64,000 nt of DNA from Opitutus sp. ER46 (GCF_003054705.1 NZ_QAYX01000018.1:310001-374000); one strand, 5' to 3'. Shown: positions 16,971 through 25,981, counted from the first letter of the stretch. Numbers and translations are program-made. Notes: generated by a model from the sequence alone, not told the origin.

Positions 16971-18014
16971 ATGATCGCCACCGAGGACGCCATTGAAGTC
17001 GAAGCCGAGCGGCTGCTGCGCTCGATGATGCACGTGGAGTGCGATCCGCGGGGCCGGAAATGGAACCTGGAAACCTGCCGTGAGATCGCGCCGCTGACCC
17101 TCGAGATCAACCGGCTGAAGCAGGAGAAAGGCGCGGTGATCCTGGCGCACTCGTACGTCGAACCGGAGATCATCTACGGCGTGGCGGACTACCGCGGGGA
17201 CTCGTATTTCCTGAGCCTCAAGGCGCGGGACTCGCAGGCGAAGATGATCGTGTTCGCGGGTGTGGTGTTCATGGCCGAGACTGCGAAGATCCTGTCGCCG
17301 GAGGCGATGGTGGTCGTGCCGGACCGCGGCTCTGGCTGCTCGTTGGCGGACTCCATCACCGGCGAGGACGTGCGGAAGCTGAAGGGGCTGTATCCGGACG
17401 CGACGGTCGTGTGCTACATCAACAGCACGGCGGAGGTGAAGGCGGAGTCGGACGTGTGTGTCACCTCGGGCAACGTTTACCACATCGTCTCGAACCTGCC
17501 GGCGCGGCGGATCCTCTTCGTGCCCGACCGGTTGATGGGGCAGAACCTGCGCGACGAGCTGAAGCGCCGGGGCGTGGACAAGGAGATCATCACGTCTGAC
17601 GGCACCTGCATGGTGCACGACGAGTTCACGCCGGCGGACATCGCCGAGGCGCGCGTGCGTTTTCCCGGGCTGAAGGTGGTGGCGCACCCGGAGTGCACGC
17701 CGGAGGTCGCGCGGGCGGCCGACTTTGTGGGGAGCACGGGCGCGATGATGAAGTACGTGAAGACGACCGGGGCGCCGTATTTCCTGATGCTGACCGAGTG
17801 CGGACTGGTGGGGCGGCTGCAGGTGGAGACGCCGGAGAAGACGTTCATCGGCGGCTGCCGGCTCTGTCCCTACATGAAGCTCAACTCGCTGGAGAAGGTG
17901 CGGGATGTCCTGCGCGCCCCGCGTCCGGACCAAGTGGTGGTGCTGGACGAGCAGATCCGCCAGCGTGCGGCCCGCTGCATTGATCGGATGTTTGAGCTGT
18001 CACCTGCGGAGTGA
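16971..18014 (+). CDS. nadA: Quinolinate synthase
   Basis: A 347-residue cytosolic [4Fe-4S] enzyme that condenses iminoaspartate with dihydroxyacetone phosphate to quinolinate, the first ring of NAD. The three cluster cysteines are Cys123 (GSGCSLADS), Cys242 (HPECTPEV) and Cys296 (GGCRLC). The substrate motifs AHSYVEPEI and SDGTCMVHDEF are present. The ATG at 16971 is preferred over an upstream TTG at 16935. Its partners nadB and nadC lie at 23.5-26 kb on the other strand. The stop codon lies inside a GAGAGTGAAAGT repeat. Confidence 0.97.
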   Translation: MIATEDAIEVEAERLLRSMMHVECDPRGRKWNLETCREIAPLTLEINRLKQEKGAVILAHSYVEPEIIYGVADYRGDSYFLSLKARDSQAKMIVFAGVVFMAETAKILSPEAMVVVPDRGSGCSLADSITGEDVRKLKGLYPDATVVCYINSTAEVKAESDVCVTSGNVYHIVSNLPARRILFVPDRLMGQNLRDELKRRGVDKEIITSDGTCMVHDEFTPADIAEARVRFPGLKVVAHPECTPEVARAADFVGSTGAMMKYVKTTGAPYFLMLTECGLVGRLQVETPEKTFIGGCRLCPYMKLNSLEKVRDVLRAPRPDQVVVLDEQIRQRAARCIDRMFELSPAE

Positions 18015-18036
18015 GAGTGAAAGTGAGAGTGAAAGT
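18011..18036. repeat. Two GAGAGTGAAAGT units across the nadA stop
   Basis: The 12-bp unit occurs twice in a row (18013-18024 and 18025-18036), and the nadA stop codon is part of the first copy. The words resemble those after the kinase gene at about 37195-37255. Confidence 0.75.
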
Positions 18037-18105
18037 GGCAGGCGTTCGGAGCCTGGGAGGGAAATTCAGTCGTTACGTGTTGGTCTGAAGGTATATAAGG
18101 TTTTC

Positions 18106-18172
18106 ACCCGCTCCTGCGGGTCGGTCTCGTTCCCACGGCGGCTAAACCTGCAACCTGCCAACCTTTCCACTT
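18106..18172. repeat. Small hairpin and AACCTGC word repeats between nadA and the lytic transglycosylase
   Basis: ACCCGC and GCGGGT (18106-18111 and 18116-18121) make a small hairpin. After it the words AAACCTGCAACCTGCCAACC follow (about 18143-18162). The same AACCTGC or GCAGGTT words occur at 30880-30945 and 62391-62457. Confidence 0.6.
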
Positions 18173-18203
18173 GAAACGTGATGCCGACCGGCGTTGCCGG
18201 CCG

Positions 18204-19211
18204 TCACCACAGGTTCGTGCCGGAGCGGACGGCGACGAGGGCGCAGACTTTGGGGACGTACATCCGGGTTTCGGCGGGGAGCGCGTCGGCGATACTGGCG
18301 TAGTCGCGGGCCTGGCGTTTCGCGAGAGCGCGGCTGACGCGACCTTCGCCGGCGTTGTACGCGGCGAGCGCGAGAGGCCAGCTACCGAACCTGCCATGCA
18401 GACGGCGGAGGTAGCGGGCGGCGGCGCGGGCGGATTTCTCCGGGTGCTCGCGTTCGTCGGGCAGAAACGTGTCGAGGCCGAGCGAGCGGGCGGTCTCGGG
18501 CATGAGTTGGAACAACCCGCGCGCGCCGACCGGGCTGCGGGCCTGGGGGTTGAACGAGCTCTCGGCCTCGGCCAGCCATACGAGCGAGGGCGGCGCGCCC
18601 TCGGCCACGAACACTTCGCGCAACGTCGGCACCAGTTCGCTGGCGCGGCCGGGAATCGGGCGGTTTTTGACCCGGGAAAACCAGAGATCGTAGTACGGGA
18701 CCGGTTCGCCGGGCGTGGGCGGCGGCAAACCTGGTTTGCCGGGCTCCGGGCGCGGGGCGGGCTTCGGGCGAGGCGCCGGCAGGGACTTCGCCTGCTGCGC
18801 TGCGTCGAGTTCATCGAGCCGCTGGGCAAGCCAGTCGGCCAACTCGCCCTCGGCCCCGGCGAGTCGCAATGCGTTCAGGAGGTTGCGCGCCTCAGGCGCC
18901 CGCGCCGCCATCTCGTCGAGCGAGTCGCCCTCGAGGGCGGCCTGAAGGCGTGACACAAGTTGGGCCCACTGTTCCTTCGAAGGAAACATGTACTCCTCCT
19001 TCACCTCGGGCGGCGCGTATTCCTCAAAGAGCTGACGGCCAGCTTCATACAACGCGTCCGGGTCAAAGGCGGCGGGGTTCTGCGCGGGGGCCGAGGCTCC
19101 CTGCGGTGGGGGCGTGGCGGGGGGCGGGGCTCCGGGCGTGACGGCCCAAGCCGGACTGGCGGCCAACAGGAGGGCCACGGGTACGGGTGAAAGGAGGAGC
19201 CGGAGACGCAT
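18204..19211 (-). CDS. Exported lytic transglycosylase (SLT family)
   Basis: A 335-residue protein with a signal peptide (LLLSPVPVALLLAASPAWA, about residues 5-23). A proline-rich linker (PAPRPKPAPRPEPGKPG) separates a helical N-terminal part from the C-terminal SLT domain (about 195-330). The catalytic glutamate is in LAEAESSFNP, and the fold motifs GLFQLMPETA and ALAAYNAGEG are present. It should cut peptidoglycan glycan strands in the periplasm to 1,6-anhydro products. It is a monocistronic gene convergent with nadA. Confidence 0.95.
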   Translation of the reverse strand: MRLRLLLSPVPVALLLAASPAWAVTPGAPPPATPPPQGASAPAQNPAAFDPDALYEAGRQLFEEYAPPEVKEEYMFPSKEQWAQLVSRLQAALEGDSLDEMAARAPEARNLLNALRLAGAEGELADWLAQRLDELDAAQQAKSLPAPRPKPAPRPEPGKPGLPPPTPGEPVPYYDLWFSRVKNRPIPGRASELVPTLREVFVAEGAPPSLVWLAEAESSFNPQARSPVGARGLFQLMPETARSLGLDTFLPDEREHPEKSARAAARYLRRLHGRFGSWPLALAAYNAGEGRVSRALAKRQARDYASIADALPAETRMYVPKVCALVAVRSGTNLW

Positions 19212-19370
19212 GCGGGGGGCTGAGACACGAGGATTTCAGTTCGGGCGCAAGTTCGCGCACGTTTCTGCCCCGGCTGTTCCCACAACCGGAACGTCAGTGT
19301 CTCGCTTTTGCTACAGTGCCGTAGCCGACGATTTTCTTCCGATTTGTTAATGCCAGAATAATAGGAAGTA

Positions 19371-20204
19371 ATGAAACGCGGCGGTCGTTGGCATCCGAGC
19401 TGCAATGGCGCGCCGACCATGTGTTTCCCACGCATCCCACTCGTGGTCGCTGCCTTCTGCGCGGCCGCATCCTGTCTATCTGCCGTCGAGCCGGTCCGGC
19501 TGCCCGAGCTGGGCGCGACGCGCTTTGTTGAGCGCGATGGCCATCTCGTTGCTGAACTGGGCCTTTATGGCCCGTTTGGCGGGTTCAAAGTGCGCGAGTC
19601 TCATCCCGTGCTGACCACCGTCACGGTTCCGGACGAGGCCAAGAACCAGGTCCTAATCAAGCTGAGGTCCTGGATCGGCTACAAGGAGCTCGGGCCCGAG
19701 GCCGTGATCAACTTCTCCATCCCGGAGTACCAGCCGATCTATACCATTGGATACGTTGAGTATGTGCCACTTGCCCTCGCGGCGGACCCGAAACTTGATG
19801 CCGGTAAGCTGGTGAATATCTCGGCCCGCGGCCAGGCCTCGCGGGGCAGCAAGCTGATCGCGGGTTTCGTCATCGACGAGCAGAGCCGATTGGTCCTCAT
19901 CCGGGCCGTCGGCCCCGGACTGGCGGTCCTCAACGTCACCGATCGGATGGCCAATCCGTATGTGACGTTGTACCGCCACTCGATGCCGATCCTCTACAAC
20001 GACAATTGGGGCGATCGGCTCGAGGCGGACAAGATTCCCGCGGCCGCGGCCAAGGTGGGCGCGTTTCCCCTGAGTGCTGGATCCAAGGACGCCGCGATCC
20101 TTACCGAGCTCGAACCTGGTCTGTATACGGCGGTTGCAGAGCCGTCTGACGACAACGGCAGCGGCACCGTGTTGCTCGAGGTGTATTCCATCCCGACGAA
20201 TTGA
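19371..20204 (+). CDS. Exported protein of unknown function
   Basis: A 277-residue protein with an N-terminal signal (IPLVVAAFCAAASCLSA). AGGA lies a few bases before the ATG at 19371 and supports this start; an ATG at 19419 would give a shorter, more typical signal peptide. The C-terminal half (from about residue 145) contains VNISARGQASRG, VLIRAVGPGL, LYNDNWGD, VGAFPL, KDAAILTELEPGLYTA and VLLEVY. I recognise these as a beta-rich module that recurs in secreted Verrucomicrobiota proteins, usually near a C-terminus. The N-terminal half is not recognised. No operon partners are visible. Confidence 0.8.
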   Translation: MKRGGRWHPSCNGAPTMCFPRIPLVVAAFCAAASCLSAVEPVRLPELGATRFVERDGHLVAELGLYGPFGGFKVRESHPVLTTVTVPDEAKNQVLIKLRSWIGYKELGPEAVINFSIPEYQPIYTIGYVEYVPLALAADPKLDAGKLVNISARGQASRGSKLIAGFVIDEQSRLVLIRAVGPGLAVLNVTDRMANPYVTLYRHSMPILYNDNWGDRLEADKIPAAAAKVGAFPLSAGSKDAAILTELEPGLYTAVAEPSDDNGSGTVLLEVYSIPTN

Positions 20205-20381
20205 GCGGGACGGTAGGAGTTCTGGCGCTGCGAGCCCTCGCGGCGCCGGGACAGATCCCGTTTGACCCTCCCGGGGCGGTGGCTACCTAGAGCCGTTTCG
20301 CACGTTGAAACGCACGCCCACCGCTCCCACCCGGACTCCGACCGCGGCTTCGCCGGCGGATCTCCGCCACGCTTCCGCCGC

Positions 20382-21755
20382 ATGAACCGCGTCCACATCA
20401 AAACCTACGGGTGTCAGATGAACGAGCGCGACAGCGAGGCGGTGGCGGCGATGCTGCGCAGCCGCGGGTACCGGATCGTGGCCGACGAGGACGAGTGCGA
20501 CATCCTGCTGCTGAACACCTGCAGCGTGCGCGACGCGGCGGAGCAGAAGGCGATTGGCAAGGCCGGCTACCTGCAGCAGCGCAAAAAGAAGCAGCCGGAT
20601 TTCGTCCTCGGGATCCTCGGCTGCATGGCGCAGAACCGCGGGGCGTCGCTGCTCGACCAGTTGCCGGACGTCGACCTGATCATCGGGACCCAGAAGTTTC
20701 ACCAGGTGGCCGGCTATCTCGACAACCTGCGCGCGGCGCGGGAGGCGGGCGTGCCGATTGGCCAGACGATCGTCGACATCGCGGAGGAGCCGGGTTCGCA
20801 GAACACGATCAAGGACCACCTCGTGGCCGGGCCCGACGGGGCGGATGCCGCCGTGGCAGACCGGCAGGTGACGGCGTTCGTTTCGATCCAGCAGGGCTGC
20901 AACATGGACTGCGCGTTCTGCATCGTGCCGAAGACGCGCGGCGACGAACGCTCGCGGCCGATGGACGACATCGTGGCCGAGTGCCGGGCGCTGGCGGCGC
21001 GCGGCGTGCGCGAGATCACGCTGCTCGGGCAGATCGTGACGAGTTACGGCCGGCGCGACTACGTGCACACCGACGGCGTCACGCCCTTCGTGCAGCTGCT
21101 CGAGCGCGTGCACGCGGTGGATGGCATCGAGCGGATCCGGTTCACCTCGCCCCACCCTCGCGGGTTCAAGGACGACCTCGTTGCCGCCTACGGCCGGCTG
21201 CCGAAGCTTTGCGGCTACGTGCACCTGCCGATGCAGTCGGGCAGCAACCGGATCCTGCGCGCGATGAACCGGCCGTACACGCGGGAGCGCTACCGCGAGA
21301 TCGTCGAGGCGCTGCGCGCGGTGCAGCCCGGGATGTATTTTTCGACCGACGTGATCGTGGGCTTTCCGGGCGAGACGGAGGACGACTTCCGCGAGACGTG
21401 CGAGCTGTTCCGCGCCTGCGATTTCGACATGGCGTACATCTTCAAGTACTCGATCCGGACCGGCACGCCGGCGGCGACGCTGCCGGACCAGGTCGATGAG
21501 GAGGTAAAGGAACGCCGCAACCAGGAGCTGCTCGCGATCCTGGAGGAAAATTCGCTGCGCCGCACGGCGGCGCTGGTCGGGACCGTGGAGCAGGTGCTCG
21601 TCGATGGCCGCGACAAGACCGGCGCGCGGCTGACCGGCCGGACGCGCGGCAACCGCGTGTGCGTTTTTGACGGACCCGCGGAGTTGATCGGGCAGATGGT
21701 GCCGCTGAAAATCACGCGGGCGACGGCGAGTACGTTGTATGGGGATCGGGGGTAA
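20382..21755 (+). CDS. miaB: tRNA-2-methylthio-N6-dimethylallyladenosine synthase
   Basis: A 457-residue radical SAM enzyme that adds a methylthio group to i6A37 of tRNA. The N-terminal domain holds three cluster cysteines (TYGCQMN, NTCSVRD, LGCMAQ). The radical SAM cluster motif CNMDCAFC is at residues 173-180. A TRAM domain ends the protein (about 385-455). The ATG at 20382 (MNRVHIKTYGC) is the family start, although the frame is open 40 codons farther. A pyrimidine-rich repeat arm begins directly after the stop. Confidence 0.97.
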   Translation: MNRVHIKTYGCQMNERDSEAVAAMLRSRGYRIVADEDECDILLLNTCSVRDAAEQKAIGKAGYLQQRKKKQPDFVLGILGCMAQNRGASLLDQLPDVDLIIGTQKFHQVAGYLDNLRAAREAGVPIGQTIVDIAEEPGSQNTIKDHLVAGPDGADAAVADRQVTAFVSIQQGCNMDCAFCIVPKTRGDERSRPMDDIVAECRALAARGVREITLLGQIVTSYGRRDYVHTDGVTPFVQLLERVHAVDGIERIRFTSPHPRGFKDDLVAAYGRLPKLCGYVHLPMQSGSNRILRAMNRPYTRERYREIVEALRAVQPGMYFSTDVIVGFPGETEDDFRETCELFRACDFDMAYIFKYSIRTGTPAATLPDQVDEEVKERRNQELLAILEENSLRRTAALVGTVEQVLVDGRDKTGARLTGRTRGNRVCVFDGPAELIGQMVPLKITRATASTLYGDRG

Positions 21756-21756
21756 G

Positions 21757-21796
21757 AAATCCTTCTCCTACTCTTACTCTTTCTCTTACTCTCCCC
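21757..21796. repeat. Left arm of low-complexity inverted repeat around a four-helix-bundle gene
   Basis: A pyrimidine tract with CTTACTCTTTCTCTTACTCT at its core, starting just after the miaB stop and ending at the ATG of the next gene. Its reverse complement matches the purine tract at 22195-22245. Confidence 0.8.
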
Positions 21797-22240
21797 ATGC
21801 CTGCCATCTTCGATCACGAGCGCCTGGTGGCCTATCAACGAGCCTTAAAATTCATCGCATGGGTTGCGCCCCTTCTGGACGAGCTACCTGCAAAAATTTC
21901 GGTTCGTGACCAACTAGACCGAGCCAGCACCAGCATTCCGCTGAACCTGGCCGAAGGTAACGGGAAGCGTTCATTCGTGGACCGGTCGCGGTACCTGGAT
22001 TCGGCCCGAGGCTCTGGTCTCGAGTGCGCGGCCTGTCTGGACGTGTTGGTAACGCGCCGCCTCCTTACGGCAGAGCGGGCCGATGAGGGAAAATCGATTC
22101 TGCTGGAAGTCGTGTCGACCACGGCCGGCTTGATTGCGCACTTTGCCAAGCAGGTGAGGGAAGAGCAGGCGGAGTATGGAGCTGCCGGCCGGACAGAGGA
22201 GAAAGAGGAAGAGGAAGAGGAAGAGGAAGAGAAAGAGTAA
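21797..22240 (+). CDS. Four-helix-bundle protein (S23/23S-IVS type) with a poly-Glu tail
   Basis: A 147-residue protein. The core (about residues 1-125) has the S23-type pattern RDQLDRASTSIPLNLAEGNG, then RYLDSARGSGLECAACLDVL. Such proteins were first found in intervening sequences of 23S rRNA genes; their biochemical role is not established. The last 16 residues or so are almost all Glu with a few Lys. They are encoded by the purine-rich repeat arm itself (about 22195-22237), so the tail is probably a by-product of the repeat. The gene sits between miaB and a membrane-protein gene with inverted-repeat arms on both sides. Confidence 0.88.
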   Translation: MPAIFDHERLVAYQRALKFIAWVAPLLDELPAKISVRDQLDRASTSIPLNLAEGNGKRSFVDRSRYLDSARGSGLECAACLDVLVTRRLLTAERADEGKSILLEVVSTTAGLIAHFAKQVREEQAEYGAAGRTEEKEEEEEEEEEKE

Positions 22241-22245
22241 GAACT
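22195..22245. repeat. Right arm of the inverted repeat, overlapping the four-helix gene end
   Basis: Purine tract with repeated GAGGAAGAG words ending in AGAGAAAGAGTAAG, the reverse complement of CTTACTCTTTCTCT in the left arm. It encodes the acidic C-terminus of the gene. Confidence 0.8.
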
Positions 22246-22284
22246 CGCCGGACCTCCGCGTCGCCCTCACCATTGTCCTTCTCC

Positions 22285-22824
22285 ATGTCACTCACCCTCG
22301 CCACGATCATCACTGCACTGCTCCTCCTTGCGCTGGGGGTGCCGCTGCTCGTCGGGCATTCGCAGACGATTGCGCTGCTCAAGGCGTTTCCCCGATCGCG
22401 CCGGGCGGCGTACGTCCTGTTTTCCGCCGGGGCGGCGTGGTTCCTGTACGAAGTGGCGCATCTTTCGGTCGCGGACTTCGGGGAATACCGGGTTTACCTG
22501 TTCATCGCTTTCGCCGCGATTGCGGTGCTGGCGTTCAAGTGCGTGCCGGACTTCCTCGCGGTGCGCGGGTTGAGCGCGGTGATTCTCATGGGCGCGACGC
22601 CGCTGTTGCAGGCGGCCTACATGCAGTACGACAAGCCGCTGCGGCTCTTCATGGTGGCCTTCGTTTACGTCGCGCTCACGGTCGCGATCTGGCTCGCGGC
22701 GCAGCCGTGGCGGATGCGGGATTTCCTGGGGTGGGTGTTTGCGCAGCCCGCGCGCACGCGGGTGATTGGCGGCTGTCTCGCGGGTTACGGACTGCTGCTG
22801 ACGGTCATCTCATTCACGTATTGA
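22285..22824 (+). CDS. Membrane protein of unknown function
   Basis: A 179-residue protein with five or six hydrophobic segments (about residues 5-25, 38-58, 67-87, 92-110, 118-140 and 155-178) and few charged residues. I do not recognise a family. It lies 30 bases upstream of gmk on the same strand, so the two may be co-transcribed. The ATG at 22285 is used rather than a TTG four codons upstream. Confidence 0.75.
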   Translation: MSLTLATIITALLLLALGVPLLVGHSQTIALLKAFPRSRRAAYVLFSAGAAWFLYEVAHLSVADFGEYRVYLFIAFAAIAVLAFKCVPDFLAVRGLSAVILMGATPLLQAAYMQYDKPLRLFMVAFVYVALTVAIWLAAQPWRMRDFLGWVFAQPARTRVIGGCLAGYGLLLTVISFTY

Positions 22825-22830
22825 GGTGAC

Positions 22831-22851
22831 GCACCGATTCCGTTTCGGTGC
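22831..22851 (+). promoter_or_regulatory. Hairpin directly before the gmk start
   Basis: GCACCGA and TCGGTGC pair around a seven-base loop and end three bases before the ATG of gmk. It covers the place where a ribosome binding site should be, so it could limit gmk translation. No Shine-Dalgarno sequence is visible nearby. Confidence 0.45.
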
Positions 22852-22854
22852 GGC

Positions 22855-23508
22855 ATGACTTTGTCTGACGCCTCCAGCCCGACGTCTCGTGTGCGAGACG
22901 GCTCGTCAGCTGTCCTCCTGGTGATCGCCGGACCGGCGGGTTCGGGGAAGAGCACCCTGTGCGACCGGCTGGTGACCGAGGCGCCGGAGTTCTCGCGCGT
23001 CGTGACCACGACGACGCGGCCACCGCGGGAGGGCGAGGTCAACGGCGTGCACTATCACTTTTTCGCACCGGACGAGTTCGAACGCCGCGTCGCGGCCGGG
23101 GAGTTCCTCGAGTGGGCGCAGGTCCATGGCAACAACCGCTTCCGGATGTACGGGACGCTGCGCTCGAGCGTGCTGGAACCGCTGGCGCAAGGCCGAAGCC
23201 TCGTGATGAGCATCGACGTGCAGGGCGTGGAGAGCATTCGCCGCGCGGCCCGGGCGGACGAGCGCCTGCAGCGGGCATTGACCACGGTGTTCATCCGGGT
23301 GGACCGGGACCGGCTCGTGGCGCGCATGCGCGCGCGGGCGACGGAGGGCGAGGAGGAGATCGCGTGCCGGATGAAGACGGCGGAAGCCGAGCTGCGTGAA
23401 GCCTCGAAGTTCGATTTCATCATCGAGAGCCGCACACGCGACGAGGATTTCCACGCGCTGGAGCAGATTGTCGCCGAGGCCCGGCGGCGCGCGAGTTGTC
23501 CGCAGTGA
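22855..23508 (+). CDS. gmk: Guanylate kinase
   Basis: A 217-residue cytosolic kinase that converts GMP and ATP to GDP and ADP. The P-loop is GPAGSGKST (about residues 25-33). The GMP-binding region is seen in TTTTRPPREGEVNGVHYHFF and GEFLEWAQVHGN; YGTLRSS replaces the more common YGTSK-type segment. It follows an unknown membrane protein gene and converges on nadB with 26 bases between stops. A hairpin covers the region before the start. Confidence 0.96.
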   Translation: MTLSDASSPTSRVRDGSSAVLLVIAGPAGSGKSTLCDRLVTEAPEFSRVVTTTTRPPREGEVNGVHYHFFAPDEFERRVAAGEFLEWAQVHGNNRFRMYGTLRSSVLEPLAQGRSLVMSIDVQGVESIRRAARADERLQRALTTVFIRVDRDRLVARMRARATEGEEEIACRMKTAEAELREASKFDFIIESRTRDEDFHALEQIVAEARRRASCPQ

Positions 23509-23534
23509 GGGCGGCGCCGGGTCGGCGCGCCGGA

Positions 23535-25091
23535 TCACTGCTGCTCGACGACGTAGTGGCTGCCGCGGCTGCGCGGATTGAGGCTGGCGGCGTGCACCAC
23601 CAATAGCGCGGTCTGGATGGCGTTGCGGAGTTCGACGAGCTCCCGGGAGAGCCGGCAGCCGCGATAGAAACTCTGCACCTCCTCGCGCAGTTCCAGCAGG
23701 ATGCGCCGGGCGCGCGTGAGGCGCTTGGGTGAGCGCACGACGCCGGCGTAGTTCCACATCGTGTGCTGGATCTGGAGCATGTCCTGACGGATGAGCACCG
23801 GATCGGCCTCGCCAGTCGGGCTTTCCCACTCGCGCGGGACGGGGAGACGAAACGCCTGCGTGGCGATGTCCTGCGCGTCGGCGAGCGCGGCGAATTTGGC
23901 GCTGACCAGGCACTCGAGCAGCGAGGTGCTGGCGAGCCGGTTGGCGCCGTGGAGGCCGGTGCAACCGGTTTCACCGATGGCGTTGAGGTGGCGGATGCTG
24001 GTGCGCCCCTGCAGGTCGGCGTGCACCCCCCCGCAGGCGAAGTGCGCCGCGGGCACGACCGGGATCGGCTGCGAGGTGATGTCCACGCCGTGCTCGAGGC
24101 ACCGGCTGTAGATGCTCGGGAAGCGCTCGCGAATGAAGTCCGGCTTCATCGCCGACAGATCGAGGTAGACGCACTCGTCGCCACTCGTGGTGAGTTCGTG
24201 GGTGATCGCGCGGGCCACGATGTCGCGCGGCGCCAGGGAGCCGCGCGGGTTGATCGCGTCCATGAACCGCTCGCCGCGGGTATTGCGCAGGACGGCGCCC
24301 TCGCCGCGGATGGCCTCGGTGATGAGGAAGCGCGGGGCGTTCTTCTTCGCGAAGACCGTCGGGTGAAACTGGACGTACTCGAGGTCGATGAGGCGGGCGC
24401 CGACGCGAAACGCCATCGCCACGCCGTGGCCGACGCTGCCGGGCTGGTTGGTCGAGTGCAGGAAGATCTGCCCCAGGCCGCCGGTGGCGAGGACCGTCTT
24501 CTTCGCGACGATCGCGAGCGTCTCACCGGTCTCGGTGTTGAGCACGTACGCGCCGAAGCACGTGAGCGGCTCGTAGTGGTCGCTGACGTTGTCCGAGCTG
24601 TGCGAGAGCGTGAGCAGGTCGATCGCGACCCAGCCGAGGCGGCGGGAGATCAACGGCGTGGCGTCCACGCGCTGGGCGACCGAGGCGAGGATGGCATGCC
24701 CGGTGGTGTCCTTGGCGTGGATGATCCGGCGGGCGCTGTGCCCGCCCTCGCGGGTGAAGTCGAGCACGCCGGCGGCATCACGGTCGAAGCCGACGCCCAG
24801 TTCCTGGAGGAGGAGTTCCTCGACGGCGCGCGGTCCCTCGTGGACGAGCTGCTGGACGGCGGCCGGGTTGGCCACGCCGTCGCTGGCTTCGATGATGTCC
24901 CGCGCGAGCAGGGCGGGATCGTGGCCGACGTCGTAGATGATGCCGCCCTGGGCCCAGTCGCTGTTGGCCTGCAGCGGGCCATTGAGCGAGAGGAGTTCGA
25001 CCTTGAGGCCCTTGGCGGCGGCGCGGAGCGCGTAGGCGGAGCCGGCGAGGCCGGCGCCGATGACGAGGCAGTCGGTGCGAAGGACGTTCAT
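23535..25091 (-). CDS. nadB: L-aspartate oxidase
   Basis: A 518-residue FAD enzyme that oxidises aspartate to iminoaspartate for quinolinate synthesis. FAD binding is shown by VIGAGLAGSAYALRAAAKG (residues 10-28), and the active-site region by REGGHSARRIIHAKDTTG and HPTVF. RGEGAVLRNTRGERFM and ASTSLLECLVS are typical of NadB over succinate dehydrogenase. It is the second gene of an operon: its ATG overlaps the nadC stop by four bases. NadA is encoded separately at 17-18 kb. Confidence 0.97.
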   Translation of the reverse strand: MNVLRTDCLVIGAGLAGSAYALRAAAKGLKVELLSLNGPLQANSDWAQGGIIYDVGHDPALLARDIIEASDGVANPAAVQQLVHEGPRAVEELLLQELGVGFDRDAAGVLDFTREGGHSARRIIHAKDTTGHAILASVAQRVDATPLISRRLGWVAIDLLTLSHSSDNVSDHYEPLTCFGAYVLNTETGETLAIVAKKTVLATGGLGQIFLHSTNQPGSVGHGVAMAFRVGARLIDLEYVQFHPTVFAKKNAPRFLITEAIRGEGAVLRNTRGERFMDAINPRGSLAPRDIVARAITHELTTSGDECVYLDLSAMKPDFIRERFPSIYSRCLEHGVDITSQPIPVVPAAHFACGGVHADLQGRTSIRHLNAIGETGCTGLHGANRLASTSLLECLVSAKFAALADAQDIATQAFRLPVPREWESPTGEADPVLIRQDMLQIQHTMWNYAGVVRSPKRLTRARRILLELREEVQSFYRGCRLSRELVELRNAIQTALLVVHAASLNPRSRGSHYVVEQQ

Positions 25092-25981
25092 GGCCGGTTC
25101 TCCCGCCGCCGCTTCCGGGCCGCGGGCGGGCCGGCCTTGCTGTCGGTCGCGCCCACCAGCGTGAGGCTCAGGTCGGCCGCGGGGGCCGAGTGCGTGAGCG
25201 CGCCGATGCTGATGACATCGACGCCGGGCAGCGCGTAGTCGCGCAGGGTGTCGAAGCGCACGCCGCCGGAGACTTCGACCACCGCGGCGCCAGCAATGAG
25301 GGCGACGGCCTCGCGGACCTGCGCGGGTTTCATGTTATCGAGGAGAATGGCATCGGCCTTGGCGCGGAGCGCCTCCTTCACCTCGGGGAGGGACTTGGCT
25401 TCAACCTCAATCTTGGCGAGGTGCGGCGCGGCGGCGCGGGTGAGCTGGACGGCGCGCGTGAGGGAGCCGGCGGCGGCGATGTGGTTCTCCTTGATGAGCA
25501 CGTGCTCGCCCAGGGAGGAGCGGTGATTGAAGCAACCGCCGCAGCGCACGGCGTATTTCTCGAGCGCGCGCCAGCCGGGCGTGGTCTTGCGGGTGTCCAC
25601 GATGCGGACGCCGGTGCCCGCGATGGCGGCGGCGAATCTGCCCGACTGGGTGGCGACACCGGAGAGCCGTTGCAGAAAATTGAGCGCGGTGCGTTCCGCC
25701 GTGAGCAGCGAGGCCGTGGGGCCCGCGACCTGGAGGACGCGGTTGCCGCAGGCCAGCCGGTCGCCATCCCGGGCGAGGAGGGTGACCTTGAGCGCGGGGT
25801 CGACGCGCTCGAACACGCGCGCGGCGACGGCGACGCCGCAGAGGACCAGGTCCTGGGCGGCCTCGATGAAGGCACGGCTCCGATGTTGGGCGTTGAAGAT
25901 CGCCCGGCTGGTCACATCGCCGAGCCCCGCGTCTTCCTCGAGCGCGAGATCGATCAGGTGGTCAGTGCGCGCAGTGATCAT
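25088..25981 (-). CDS. nadC: Nicotinate-nucleotide pyrophosphorylase (carboxylating)
   Basis: A 297-residue enzyme that joins quinolinate and phosphoribosyl pyrophosphate to give nicotinate mononucleotide. Typical motifs are EEDAGLGDVTS, RTALNFLQRLSGVAT, DTRKTTPGWRALEKYAVRCG, HVLIKENH, EVEAKSLPE, LLDNM and EVSGG. It is the first gene of the nadC-nadB operon and is translationally coupled to nadB by ATGA. The C-terminal tail is rich in Lys and Arg. The upstream region does not carry the palindrome seen at nadA. Confidence 0.97.
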   Translation of the reverse strand: MITARTDHLIDLALEEDAGLGDVTSRAIFNAQHRSRAFIEAAQDLVLCGVAVAARVFERVDPALKVTLLARDGDRLACGNRVLQVAGPTASLLTAERTALNFLQRLSGVATQSGRFAAAIAGTGVRIVDTRKTTPGWRALEKYAVRCGGCFNHRSSLGEHVLIKENHIAAAGSLTRAVQLTRAAAPHLAKIEVEAKSLPEVKEALRAKADAILLDNMKPAQVREAVALIAGAAVVEVSGGVRFDTLRDYALPGVDVISIGALTHSAPAADLSLTLVGATDSKAGPPAARKRRRENRP

